From positions 26,630,634 through 26,694,633 of the forward strand of contig CM051040.1 in the NCBI GenBank assembly GCA_027627225.1: DNA of 64,000 bases, written 5' to 3'. The position numbers and the translations under genes were made by a program. Positions 46,201-55,197 of this stretch are shown here, one piece after another (the first letter of the stretch is position 1; the number at the start of each line of letters is the position of its first letter). The notes under the pieces were generated by a model. The model was not told the DNA's origin. It made no database searches and worked only from the letters and a program-made list of their open reading frames with translations. The stretch is from Congeria kusceri (lineage: Eukaryota > Mollusca > Bivalvia > Myida > Dreissenidae).

Positions 46201-47571
46201 TAACATTATTCATGAATATTTATAAATGCACAGTCTGTGAACATACTCTATAACATTATTCATGAATATTTATAAATGCAGTCTGTGAACATACTCTATA
46301 ACATTATTCATGAATATTTATAAATGCACAGTCTGTGAACATACTCTATAACATTATTCATGAATATTTATAAATGCACAGTCTGTGAACATACTCTATA
46401 ACATTATTCATGAATATTTATAAATGCACAGTCTGTGAACATACTCTATAACATTATTCATGAATATTTATAAATGCACAGTCTGTGAACATACTCTATA
46501 ACGTTATTCATGAATATTTATAAATGCACAGTCTGTGAACATACTCTATAACATTATTCATGAATATTTATAAATGCACAGTCTGTGACAGAAGTAAACA
46601 TTCCTTTTAAGGGCACAGTATCATTAAATTGTATAAGCCAAAATCTTCCTGTTTTGATAAATTTATAAATTTATTTTCCTGTTTTCTTGAATATATTCCT
46701 GTAATGTCCTGTTTTAATGAAATCATCAATGTTATTACCTGGTTTGATTAATTTATTCCTGTAATGTTCTGTTTTGATTAATTACCATAATCAATGTCAT
46801 TGCCTGGTTTGAAAAATTTATTTCTGTTATGTCCTGTTTTGATGAACTCATCATTGTAATTTCCTGGTTTGATGAATTTATTCCTGTAATATCCTTTTTT
46901 GATGAATTCATCAATGTTATTTATTGTTTTGATCAATGAATCCATGTAATTTCCAGTTTTGATGAATTCATCAACCTTAATTATTGAATTGATGAATGTA
47001 TTCATGTAATGTCCTGTTTTAATGAATTAATGTTATTTTCTGGTTTGATGAATTTTTTCATGTTATGTCCCGTTTTGACGAATTAATCAATGTTACTTAT
47101 TGTTTTGATGAGTGTATCCATTCAATTTCCTTTTTTGAAGAAATCACTGATGTTATTTCCTGGTTTGATGAATGTTATTTCCTGGTTTGATGAATTTATT
47201 CATATAGTGTCCTGTTTGAAAGAATGTATCAATGTTATTTATTGTTGTGATGAATGTATCGATGTAATTATCTGTTTTGAATAATTTAATCAATGTAATT
47301 TCGTGTTTTGATGTCTTCTCTTTAAATTTAAACACATTAAGAACATATTCTTTAAATTTCATTTAAATTCAAAACAAACACAAGCAGTGCCATACCTTGC
47401 ATCCTTCACAGGAGCTTACGCCGTAGTGGTAGCCGGATGACTTGTCAACACAGACCACGCAGGGTTTGTACATGCGAGGAGGGGGAGGGGGAGACGGAGA
47501 TAGGCTCTGTTCTGACATCGTAGAGGGCGACTGTAGCTCATTGTACATTCCCTGACCGTCAAACATCAGTC
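28164..47571 (-). CDS. RAR: Retinoic acid receptor (NR1B), eight exons, 5' end incomplete
   Basis: Ligand-class nuclear receptor; in animals RARs act in the nucleus as heterodimers with RXR on direct-repeat response elements. Eight exons join in frame: 47571-47396, 45579-45438, 34379-34273, 33388-33233, 32947-32774, 30510-30306, 29151-28993 and 28264-28164. They total 404 residues from the first in-frame Met. Order: short Pro/Ser-rich N-terminus, zinc finger 1 with P-box CEGCKG, zinc finger 2 with RAR-like CHKDKNC, basic hinge RNDRNKKKK, ligand-binding domain, and helix 12 PPLIIEML. Exons of 142, 205 and 159 bp match the lengths I recall for vertebrate RAR exons, and all phases agree. Candidate ligand-anchor residues (Lys in GIIKIV, Arg in ILRLSSRY, Ser in FSGGM) are present. 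The first exon here starts with an acceptor and an open frame, so an upstream A/B exon is expected. Molluscan RARs tested so far have generally been reported not to respond to retinoic acid, so activation cannot be assumed. Confidence 0.95.
28693..28955. mobile_element. 263-bp dyad MITE in RAR intron
   Basis: GTCATATCCACAATGC and its inverted partner TTTGTGGATATGAGCC. Near the middle is a 24-bp perfect palindrome (28788-28811). It lies between the last two RAR coding exons, about 40 bases from the 28993 donor. Confidence 0.75.
28993..29151 (-). CDS. RAR: RAR exon: ligand-binding domain helices 9-11
   Basis: 159 bp, acceptor TTCACAG|ATCGG and donor GAAAG|GTTTGT, phase 1-1. Residues [20 protein letters not shown], then [20 protein letters not shown], then [13 protein letters not shown]. 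The [12 protein letters not shown] motif is diagnostic of RAR. Confidence 0.95.
29187..29448. mobile_element. Palindromic MITE, full copy in RAR intron
   Basis: Complete member: ACGCGTCGTGGGAAAACCGG left end, two internal dyads TAGCCTGTGCAGTCCACACA and TAGCCTGTGCGGACTGCACA, and a complementary right end. It starts about 36 bases upstream of a RAR exon acceptor, so in the transcript it ends close to the splice site. Confidence 0.9.
29455..29790 (-). repeat. Interspersed repeat, minus copy
   Basis: Reverse complement of the 44870-45215 repeat: CCCCATTCCCCTGCTTAA, TTCCCCTTAGAATGTAAGCT and GCCACCTTTCCACCAAAGGC. Family unknown. Confidence 0.7.
30077..30196. repeat. Roughly 60-bp tandem duplication with AGGTCA
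   Basis: TTTTGCCAATATAGT ... GTGTCAGGTCAATTTGT occurs twice in a row. Each copy holds one AGGTCA nuclear-receptor half-site (30106 and 30165). A related inverted segment lies at about 34872-34895. Confidence 0.7.
30306..30510 (-). CDS. RAR: RAR exon: ligand-binding domain helices 5-8
   Basis: 205 bp, acceptor ATTTTCAG|ATTTTG and donor CAGGAG|GTAGGT, phase 0 to 1. It begins [20 protein letters not shown], continues with [20 protein letters not shown], and ends ICLISG. The helix-5 Arg (ILR) and beta-turn Ser (FSG) that anchor the ligand acid group in vertebrate RARs are both kept. ICTRY of vertebrates reads LSSRY here. Confidence 0.95.
30890..31405. repeat. About 43-bp minisatellite in RAR intron, left part
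   Basis: Around 11 units built on CTCCACAGGAAGTTCTAATG and GAGAACACTTCAACAGCTAA. The array continues at 32393 after a LINE insertion. Confidence 0.9.
31406..32392 (-). mobile_element. 5'-truncated LINE fragment (L1/Tx1-like) in the minisatellite
   Basis: Poly(A) on the minus strand is T11 at 31406. The 13-bp sequence CACAGGAAATTCT flanks the insert on both sides (31394 and 32393), a target-site duplication although it lies within a repeat unit. The single frame 31763-32395 encodes an ORF2 C-terminus with [20 protein letters not shown], a C-x2-C-x8-H-x4-C knuckle. No reverse transcriptase remains. The intact frame suggests a fairly young insertion. Confidence 0.85.
32393..32725. repeat. About 43-bp minisatellite in RAR intron, right part
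   Basis: About 8 more diverged units of the 30890 array, ending about 50 bases from the donor of the helix 3-5 exon. Confidence 0.85.
32774..32947 (-). CDS. RAR: RAR exon: ligand-binding domain helices 3-5
   Basis: 174 bp, acceptor AATTTCAG|GAACAG and donor ATTATG|GTAAGA, phase 0-0. It contains [20 protein letters not shown] and the nuclear-receptor signature [14 protein letters not shown]. The Lys in GIIKIV corresponds to the helix-3 lysine that contacts the retinoate carboxylate in vertebrate RARs. It is one codon shorter than the 177-bp vertebrate counterpart. Confidence 0.95.
33233..33388 (-). CDS. RAR: RAR exon: helix 1 and enlarged helix 1-3 loop
   Basis: 156 bp, acceptor AATTCAG|GATATT and donor AAAAAG|GTAATT, phase 0-0. 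[10 protein letters not shown] aligns with the KAHQETF helix-1 region of vertebrate RARs. The rest ([14 protein letters not shown] to FSESDKK) is divergent and longer than the equivalent vertebrate loop. With the hinge exon it replaces what is one 161-bp exon in vertebrates, so an intron separates hinge and helix 1 here. Confidence 0.88.
34273..34379 (-). CDS. RAR: RAR exon: hinge (D domain)
   Basis: 107 bp, acceptor ATTTCAG|CCGTG; two bases complete an Ala codon, then [20 protein letters not shown] and an acidic stretch ending [16 protein letters not shown] is a hallmark of RAR hinges. The donor CTACAG|GTCCGT is weak at positions +3 to +6. Reading through it would add about 40 residues before a stop, giving a receptor without a ligand-binding domain. 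Confidence 0.9.
34380..35450. other. RAR intron, no recognised element
   Basis: AT-rich with no exon or tandem repeat seen. A GAGTGTCAGGTCAATATGTC segment on the minus strand near 34872-34891 resembles the 30.1-kb duplication. Confidence 0.5.
35450..35940. repeat. Family C repeat fragment
   Basis: One or two family C units (AAGGAACATTTCTATGAATT, AAACTGCCCCAGACCCC) followed by a GACGACAAATGGTTAACGAC-type tail and the terminal AGCTCACCATGAGCAC hairpin seen at the ends of family B. Confidence 0.7.
36734..37070. mobile_element. 337-bp insertion inside family B
   Basis: Begins CAGGGCTTCCATTAAGG. The 7-bp AGAAGAT flanks it (36727-36733 and 37071-37077), and the unit reads continuously once it is removed. 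Terminal inverted repeats are not obvious. Confidence 0.7.
37772..38105. mobile_element. 334-bp hAT-like insertion inside family B
   Basis: Starts CAGGGGTGTGGAAATCC and ends TTTTCACAAGCTG (imperfect inverted CAG...TGTG). TTCTATA flanks it at 37765-37771 and 38106-38112. The CAGGGGTG start and 7-8-bp duplication fit hAT elements; no transposase is present. Confidence 0.75.
38788..39947. other. RAR intron, no recognised element
   Basis: AT-rich single-copy-looking sequence. No exon with RAR motifs, no array and no transposon ends were seen. Confidence 0.5.
39948..40013. mobile_element. Palindromic MITE, left-end fragment
   Basis: GAGGCGTGTCGTGGGAAAAC ... GCATGTGCGTAAAGTGTCGT matches the first 66 bp of the full copy, then stops. 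Confidence 0.8.
40182..41453. mobile_element. Family A element, complete
   Basis: Starts ACAAGAGGGCCAAGATGGCC and GGCTCACCTGAGTACTGGC. Contains about five diverged 160-bp units (ACAAACTGTGCAAGTTTGGT at roughly 40820, 40980, 41141 and 41301). Ends GACGGCATACGGACTACGG ... CTTCGTGCTCAGGTGAGCTA. The ends CTCACCTGAG / CTCAGGTGAG are inverted. Confidence 0.85.
41454..42634. other. RAR intron, no recognised element
   Basis: AT-rich; only short A runs and imperfect local repeats. Nothing else supported. Confidence 0.5.
42635..43660. repeat. 70-bp minisatellite array
   Basis: About 15 units of 70 bp containing TCACTGAGCCATCTCAAAGA and AAAGACCACTTTAAACCGCA. The central units are nearly identical; the right units diverge. 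Blocks of two to three units recur as higher-order repeats (TATAACAG and ATGTCAAAAA variants alternate). Confidence 0.95.
44370..44540. repeat. Second copy of the 2.7-kb interspersed repeat
   Basis: AATAATTTTCGATTTAGAG, TTTGGAGTTCTGATGTGTAT, TTAAACCACAAGGGC and GATTCTAACATGAC match 2685-2870 in order, with a different loop. Confidence 0.65.
44610..44642. repeat. Homopolymer A/T/G run
   Basis: A run, T run, then about 11 consecutive G. Likely assembly-sensitive. Confidence 0.9.
44870..45215 (+). repeat. Interspersed repeat, plus copy
   Basis: CACCTTTGGGGGAAAGGTGG, TTAAAGCTTACATTCTGAGG, CTTAAGCAGGGAAATGGGG and GGCCCCAAATTGGCCC. Inverted relative at 29455-29790. The last motif also occurs beside the hinge exon at about 34231-34247. 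Confidence 0.7.
45438..45579 (-). CDS. RAR: RAR exon: zinc finger 2 and DNA-binding C-terminal extension
   Basis: 142 bp, acceptor TTTTTGCAG|GGA and donor GGAAG|GTAATT, phase 0 to 1. Residues run from [20 protein letters not shown] through [20 protein letters not shown] to ASGMSKE. The four cysteines of the second finger and the CRLQKC motif are intact. Vertebrate RARs carry this segment on an exon of the same length, as I recall. Confidence 0.96.
45720..45863. mobile_element. Palindromic MITE, internally deleted copy
   Basis: TGAGGCGGGTCGTATTGTG, then TTTTATGGTATTTTCTGTTT, CTTCTAAACATAAATCCACT and GGGACAACACTTTG. It lacks the right outer arm. About 140 bp upstream of the zinc-finger-2 acceptor. 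Confidence 0.8.
46138..46589. repeat. 50-bp minisatellite, nine near-identical copies
   Basis: Unit GAACATACTCTATAACATTA, TTCATGAATATTTATAAATG, CACAGTCTGT. One unit lacks CA and one has a single A-to-G change, so the array is recent. Confidence 0.95.
46640..47325. repeat. Degenerate 28-60-bp array
   Basis: Repeated TTTCCTGGTTTGATGAATTT and ATTCCTGTAATGTCCTGTTT with much divergence. It is older than the adjacent 50-bp array and ends about 70 bp from the donor of the zinc-finger-1 exon. Confidence 0.85.
47396..47571 (-). CDS. RAR: RAR exon: N-terminal tail and zinc finger 1
   Basis: 176 bp, acceptor TTGCAG|GACTG and donor GCAAG|GTATGG, phase 2-base start and phase 0 end. It encodes [20 protein letters not shown], then a run of five Pro, then the first C4 zinc finger from [16 protein letters not shown] to CEGCK. 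All four zinc-binding cysteines are present. The Met may be internal, because the frame stays open back to the acceptor. Confidence 0.95.
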
Positions 47572-48425
47572 CTGCAATCAGTTAGTAGGATAATTATTAT
47601 GTGTATAGATTTCTTCTTCATCAAAAATAAATTAAACCACATATAGCATCAGTGTTACATAAAATTACCGACTGATGTTAATAGTCATCAAGAAAATACA
47701 TGTTGAAAGCAATAATTACTTGACCACCGATAAATCCTCTCATTGAATATGCAACTCTTAGAAGCAACAGTACTGTCTATAAATCATTTGACAACAGTTT
47801 GCCCATAGGCTATGTTAAATGTCATCATGATATAATTTGCACACACAGACTGCCAATGTTCAGGAAAAATAATCCAGTCACACAGCAATTGCAGAATGGA
47901 AACACTGCCTCCTGTTGAAGTACTATTATACCACAAATCAATAATTGCTATTCAAATTTATGATTTATGATTAAAATATTGACCGAAGATTTTACAAATT
48001 ACTGTAGAGTCAATAAATTGCAGTAACATCTGCTAGGCCATGTTTCTATGAGTCTTATAGGCGTATCAAACTATTTTTGGATGTCATGCATAAGAGAGAG
48101 AATTGTTTTTGCACATACGCAAAGGTGTCAGATGTCTCCAGCGAAACAGCACACTGTGCAAACCCTAGTATTCATAGGTAAATTGTAATTCATTTTCTGT
48201 CCTCACAATTATATGAACACTATGTCTTCCATACAAAATCCAATTTCTTCATAATGAGATCTGTACTAGAAGTGAAAAGCATTTACAGAAAACATATTCA
48301 TCAATATCACTTATGGACCTTCAACTAATAATCTACTGTAACTGTTAGTGTATGTACTGTAATGACTTCAAAGTAATCTCACATATTGACCTTACTACTT
48401 ATCACATTCTTATTTGGCCCAGGTT
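47572..48425. other. Sequence upstream of the first RAR exon seen
   Basis: Expected to be intron. AT-rich; no further RAR A/B exon could be identified. Confidence 0.5.
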
Positions 48426-48429
48426 GACG

Positions 48430-48785
48430 ATTTGTGATGTCCAAGTTGAATTGTGATGTCCTAGTTGAATTGTTGAATTGTGATGTCCTAGTTAAATTTT
48501 GATGTCCTAGTTGAATTGTGATGTCCTAGTTGAATTGTGATGAATTGTGATGTCCTAGTTGAATTGTTATGTCCTAGTTGAATTGTGATGAATTGTGATG
48601 TCCTAGTTGAATTGTGATGAATTGTGATGTCCTAGTTGAATTGTGATGAATTGTGATGTCCTAGTTGAATTGTGATGTCCTAGTTGAATTGTTGAATTGT
48701 GATGTCCTAGTTGAATTGTGATGAATTGTGATGTCCTAGATGAATTGTGATGTCCTAGTTGAACTGTGATGTCCTAGTTGAACTT
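48430..48785. repeat. 19/10-bp compound array
   Basis: TGATGTCCTAGTTGAATTG (19 bp) alternates irregularly with a truncated TGATGAATTG (10 bp). Confidence 0.95.
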
Positions 48786-49200
48786 CTCATGCACATTTTG
48801 ATATAGATTATGACTTCCAAGTGGGTGACAATGTATAAATATCACCCCCCCCCCCTCCATAAACAGTGATACCACGTATTTGCAATGCAAGAGATCTTTC
48901 TTTTTTTCTGAAATTACATAATTTACCAGAATTTTGGTTGGTAACATGTCTGCAAGCACTGGAAGGCATAAAAAATAATGTTTGTTTCAGGTTACATGCC
49001 CCAAACAATTAGGGTAGGTAGAGATTTAATTTTTTTTTTTATTTATTTGGTAAAATGGTCAATTTTAAGATTCTAAAACTGAATGAATATTCAAAACATA
49101 TCGGTAATATCCCTACACATTCTTTTGAAGTGGAAACTATCAAAACAAAACACTTATTTATCAAAAAAACATTAAATTATTGGAAAAGGGTAAATGAAAC

Positions 49201-50480
49201 AAAACAAGAGGGCCATGATGACCCAAAGAGCTCACCTGAGAACTGGTACAGATGAAGACCATACTTCTGTGACAGGTTTGAAAATTAAGGTATCTGAACA
49301 ATATGCAGAGGGGGATAGGATCAATTTTGATTTAAAACATCGGTTAGTGCAATGGGCTAACTAAAGTACTAGTTGGCTAGTGGATGTGCAGTTTTTTTGC
49401 TAATGGTTCTCAAATCATTTTTCTCGATATTCTTACCTGACCCTTTTTCATTAAGTCAGTGACAATTCTGGAAAATGCAGAAACAGTAGATTTTGACGTC
49501 CTTTTTGCAGACAGTTTTAGAGAACTAGTTGCAATGCGATAATTGCGATGGCTGTGCTATAAGGTAAAGTTTCCTTTTTCTTTGATAATTTTCTGTCCAA
49601 TGACGATAAATGATGTTAATGCAGGCTCTGAAGACGTCAATGTTGCATGTACAAATAATTGCATGCAAGGTTTGCAACTGTTGGAAATCAAATTTTATCA
49701 ATCAATTTTTATGGTCATATGCAAACTGTGTAAGTGTGGTCAACATTGAATAAACAATCGTGTGTGCAAGCCAATCATTGATAACTTGTTGATGTATTTT
49801 TCCAAATACAAGGGGCAATAACACCGGTGTTTTTGGCCTGATCATGCTTATATTCAACTTCACCTGTAGTCCTACGTTCATAGACAAACTGTGCACGATT
49901 GGTGAAGATTGGATAAAAAATGAAGTCTCTATCCTGAATAACGTCCATTTTTGTATATTTTTTTCACAAACAAAGGGCAATAAATCTGGTGTTTCTGGCC
50001 CGATTTTGCTTATATTCGACATCACTTTTAGTCTTATGGCCATAGACAAACTGTGCAAGATTGGTGAAGATTGGATGAAAAATGAAGTATCTATCCTGAA
50101 TAATGTCCATTGTTGCATATTTTTTTCACAAACAAAGGGCAATAACTCCGGTGTTTCTGGTCCAATCTTGCTTATATTTGGCTTCAACTGAAAGCTCATG
50201 GTAATAGATAAACTGCGCAAGATTAATGAAGATTGGATGACAAATGAAGTCTCTATCCTGAATAATGTCCATTTTTGTATATTTTTTTAATAAATAAAGG
50301 GCAATTACTCTGGTGTTTGAAACACAATCTGTCCCATTTTTGGTATCGGCTGAGATTTGATGGTCATACACAAACTGTGAAAGTTTGGTTCGGATTGGAT
50401 GGAAATTAAAGTCTATATGTTGGAAAAAGGCATTTTTGCACTTTTTTTGCATTCAAAAGGGGCAATAACTCTTGTTACTG
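49201..50480. mobile_element. Family A element, 3' end missing
   Basis: Starts ACAAGAGGGCCATGATGACC and GAGCTCACCTGAGAACTGG. Has at least four diverged units spaced about 160-167 bp (TGGTGAAGATTGGAT, CAAAGGGCAATAACTC). No terminal GCTCAGGTGAGC follows. Confidence 0.8.
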
Positions 50481-50842
50481 GTGTATATGGAAAACTGTCG
50501 TAAGTAAAAAAAAAAAACAATAACTTTCCATTCAAGATTTTTTATCATAATTAACAAATGGGACACTGTTAAAAATTTGTTAATGCTTGTTAAAAAATTC
50601 TAATTCTAATTATCTTTTAGTAATTATGACCTACAAAATAGAGAAAACAGCAGATAATTCAAGTACAGAGTTTATAAAGGTGTACAAAGTTTAACATAAT
50701 AACAATAATAAAGATAATAATAAAACCTGCATGTTAGTTACAAGAAGCAACAGTTTCTATTGGTTTTATAATTATAATAGTGATGGGATCTGGCCCTGGT
50801 GTCAAAGAAACTACTGTAGTCTTATCTTAGCCTTACTCTGGA

Positions 50843-52935
50843 ACAAGAGGGCCAAGATGGATCATAGTGGATTGTACAAGTTTAATTGGCTGTTTCGATC
50901 TGTTTAAAGTAAAATTTTTACAATGACAGACAACAGCAATGTCTTTTACAAGTCCACATATTTTGGTCACTCAATGAACGTTTCTTTGAAATTATTTTGA
51001 GATTAAAACAGTGGTTTCTCACAAGAAATTGTTCCACATTGTCAATTTAGTCAAAGGAGGAATACTTGTTGCTAATATTTTGTGAATTCAATATTATTTT
51101 AAAGAATATGATACAGGCAAATACGGACAAAAGCCCTCACAGAAAAAAATCCTGCACTGTTTTTCACAACCAGGACATTAGCTTGCTCGTAATTTAGACG
51201 ACCCAGAAAGTACCAGCTCGTTGAAATTACACCACAGACAATTATTATAATTGCCGACTAAGTATGGATGATTATTATAATTAAAGAATATAATCGACCT
51301 AATTGTCACAATTTAACACAAACTTAGTGAATTAGATCATTAACGGCAGTAAAATTCGTGAATTAGGACGTCGCACATAATTCCAAATACTTGAGTCATT
51401 CGTATCACTAGCGGGTATTTGTCTAAGGTGTAATTTCAACGAGCGGGCTAATGCTCGGGCTATGAACAAGAATGAGCAGGCTTTCGTCCGGGAGGGCTTT
51501 CGTCTGGATTCTGGTAGAAGGTCACCCAAGAAACATTTCTTAAAGTCAGGGGTAGCGAATATATAATATAACGCTGATATTGCCTTACGTGTCTGTTTTT
51601 TTTAAAGTCATTTTGCACCTTGTCTGTAGAATAATTATATAAAGTGAAGCCTGTCTAAACTGAACAAACCAATTCCCTGTCTAAACTGGACACTGCAAAA
51701 ACCGGTAACTAATTGCATGGTTTTTAATAAAAAATTGACTAGAATAAACAGTAATAAAGCTAAATAAACCTAACGGCCAGTCAGGTGTCACTTGGCTACA
51801 CCATTGAGGTGTTAAGCAGATCACTTATTTAGAGTAACAACAGAGAGCAAAAACCATGTGAAATGACTGACCAGGTCCCGATGGTGTTTTCACAGTTTTT
51901 ACTGTTTTAAATTCTGTTAAATTTTCACTTGTCCGTTTATGCTGTGGGACAACCTGAGCAATAGACAAATAAATTTGTTATCCCTGAAATTTATTTCCAA
52001 ATCCATTAGGTGGTGTCAGACAAGAAAATTTTCTAAGTTTTCAACATAGACATATAAGAAAAAATTGTCCCGTCCTCTAGAAGCCATGCTTTTTGGTGAT
52101 TTTTTGCATTAATGCAAAATTATTTCATATCCCACCAGTGGATTCAAACAAAAAGATTTTTCGAAGTTCTTATAGCTTTGCTTAGTTCAAGTAGCCAAAT
52201 GAGGATAACTGTCATGCCCACAGGCGAGAATGAAATTGAAATAATTTGGAGGAAATTGGTTAAGTCATACAACAAACATTTTTGTGAAATATTATCAAAA
52301 ACTTAAAAGTTGTTGCAGGGAAGATCTTCAAAGTGTTCAAAAATGTTATATAAGGAAAAACTTCCCAGACCTTGGGTGCATTGTTTTTTAACAAATCAAA
52401 ATGATTAGAGCATTATGGTAGATGGTCAATCTGGGAACATCTCTATGAAATTATTTCGAAATTTGGTTAGTGGTTGAAGATAAGATTTTCAAAGTTTGTG
52501 ATACAATTATTAAACAAAACTGCTCTGCCCCAGGTGGCCATGTTTTTTAATGTATCAAATGATTTCCAAGAATTAGGTAGAAAGTCACCAAAGGAACATT
52601 TCTGTGAAATGATTTAAAAATACCCCAAGTGGTTTCAGATAATAAGATTTTTGAAAATTTTCAATAAAAATATATTAGGAAAACTGCCCCACCCTTGGTG
52701 GCTGCGTTTAAAAAAAATCAAAATGATTTTAAGGAATTTGTTAAAGGGTCACCCAAGGAACATCTATTTGAAATTATTTCAAAATCCCATGGAATGGTTA
52801 CAAAGAAGATTTTCAAAGTTAATATAATATTTAAAGTCGATAAAGCCACATTAAAGGAAAACTGTGAGCCCCACCTATTGGCTGCCATGTTCTTAATGAA
52901 TCAAAATGATTTTAGGTATCATTTTTTATTAAGAT
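50843..52935. repeat. Family C array with AAGAGGGCC start, interrupted
   Basis: Begins ACAAGAGGGCCAAGATGGA as families A and B do, then family C units (GGAACATTTCTGTGAAAT, CTGCCCC...GCCATGTT). The unit series is interrupted by a 380-bp element at 51126. No proper 3' end found. Confidence 0.7.
51126..51504. mobile_element. Candidate 380-bp inverted-repeat element
   Basis: GGACAAAAGCCCTCACAG and, inverted from the right end, GACGAAAGCCCTCCCGGACG. A second pair, TTGAAATTACACC / GGTGTAATTTCAA, lies inside. The arms are diverged. Confidence 0.6.
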
Positions 52936-53158
52936 TGTTTTAGTTTTTATCTAAAAAATTAGTAGATTAATTAATCAAACAGGTTTGGCTTTAAACTCCA
53001 TCTTTGCTGAATTGTTTTGTTTTAATATGTAAAACAACTCACCTGCATTTTTAGCTGTTATAAGTATAATATATATATGCTTGTCTGATTTATTTGGTTT
53101 TGAAAACCTTTATTTCTATTGTTAAGTTTAATGACATCATCATATTTATTACATCATT

Positions 53159-55197
53159 AAACAAGAGGGCCATGATGGCCCTAGGTCGCTCACCTGAGTT
53201 AAAGGCATCATAATGGCTTATAACAAAAGGGCCAAATGACACTAAACCACTTACCGGAGTATAAAAATCTGGGCCCTGCAGTTTCAGGAGAAGATTTGTA
53301 TAGTATATATAAACCATGTGACCCACAGGGCATGGTCACTTCCTACTCCAGGTGCATAATTGAACAATATTTGTAGGGGACCACTTTACAATTTTCATGC
53401 CAAATATGAAACCTCTGAGCCTTGCGGTTTCAGGAGGAGATTTTCAAAGTCCAGTTTACATATACGTCTATAGAAACCATGTGACCCCGGGGTATGGCTT
53501 GTTTTTACTCCAGGGGCATCATTTGAACAATATTTGTAGAGGACCACTATACAATGTTACATAAAAAATATGAAACCTCTGGGCCTTGCAGTTTCAGAGA
53601 AGATGTATAAAGTCCACTTGCCATATAAGTCTATACATACGATGTGACCCCCAGGGCGTGGCTAGGTTTGACCCCAGTGGCATAACTTGAACATTCTTTG
53701 TAGAAGACCAATATAAGATGTTATATACCAATTACAAAACCTCTGGGCCTTAAGGTTTCAGAGAAGAAACCTTTTAAAGTCATTTTGTCATTTAAGTCTA
53801 CATAAACCATGTGACCCCCGGGGTGTGGCCTCCTTTTACCCAAGGGGCAAAATGTGAACATTCTTTGTAGAGGACCACTATATAATGTTACATACCAAAT
53901 ACAAAATCTTTGGGCCTTGCAGTTTCAGAGGAGATTTTTAAAGTCATTTCGCTATTTAAGTCTATATAAACCTAAACCATGTGACGCCCAGGGCGTGGCC
54001 AGTTTTGACCCCAGGGGCATCATTTGAACAACCTTCGTAGAGGACCAATATGCAATGTTACATACCAAATATGAAACCTCTGGGCCTTGCAGTTTCAGAG
54101 GAGAAGATTTTTAAAGTCACTTTGCTATAGAAGTCTATATAAACCATGTGACCCCTCGGGCGTGGCCAGTTTTGACCCCAGGGGCATCATTTGAACAATC
54201 TTTGTAGAGGACCACTAGAGGATGCCACATACCAAATATGAAAACTCTCAGCATTGCAGTTTCAGAGGAGATTTTCAAAGTCATTTAGCTATTTAAGTCT
54301 ATATAAACCATGTGACCCCCGGGGCATGGCCAGTTTTGAATCCAGGGGCATCATTTGAACAGTCTTTGTAGAGGACCACTATGCAATGTTACATACCAAA
54401 TATGAAATCTCTAGGCCTTGCAGTTTCAGAGGAGAAGATGTTTGAAGTAATTTTGCTATTTAAGTCTATATAAACAATGTGACCCCTGGGGCGTGGCCAG
54501 TTTTGACCCCAGGGGCATCATTTGAAAAATCTTTGTAGAGGACCCCTAAACAATGATACCAACCAAATACCAAAACCTCTGGGCCTTGCGGTTTCAGAGA
54601 AGATTTTCAAAGTCATTTAGCTATTTAAGTCTATATAAACCATGTGACCCCCGGGGTGTGGCCAGTTTTGAGTCCAGGGGCATCACTTGAACAATCTTTG
54701 TAGAGGTCCACTATGCAATGTTACATACCAAATATGAAACCTCTGGGCCTTGCGGTTTCAGAGGAGAAGATTTTTAAAGTCATTTTCCTATATATTTTAT
54801 TTAACCCATGTGACCCCTGGGGCATGGCCCGTTTTGACCCCAGGGGCATAATTTGAACAATCTTTGTAGAGGACCTCTAGACGATGTCACATATTAAATA
54901 TGAAAGCTCTGAGCCTTGCGGTTTCACAGAAGAAGATTTTTAAAGTTTTCACTTTTTAATCTATTTTTAGCTCTGGTGACCTACATATTCAGCGGACCGG
55001 AAAGATTTGAACAACTTCGAAAGAGGTCTACCCAAGGATCATTGCAGTGAAGTTTGGTGAAAATCTGCCAAGTGGTTTAGGAAAAGATGTTGTTTGAAAG
55101 AAAAGTTGACTGCGTACGCACGCACGCATGCACGCACGACAGACAACGGGCGATCACAAAAGCTCACCATGAGCACTTTGTGCTCAGGTGAGCTAAA
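53159..55197. mobile_element. Family B element, complete
   Basis: Starts ACAAGAGGGCCATGATGGCC and CGCTCACCTGAG. About eleven 165-bp units follow (ATATAAACCATGTGACCCCC, TTTTGACCCCAGGGGCATCA, CCTCTGGGCCTTGCAGTTTC), then a distinct tail GGTGACCTACATATTCAGCG and a (GCAC)n run. It ends CGGGCGATCACAAAAGCTCA ... TTTGTGCTCAGGTGAGCT. Confidence 0.9.
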
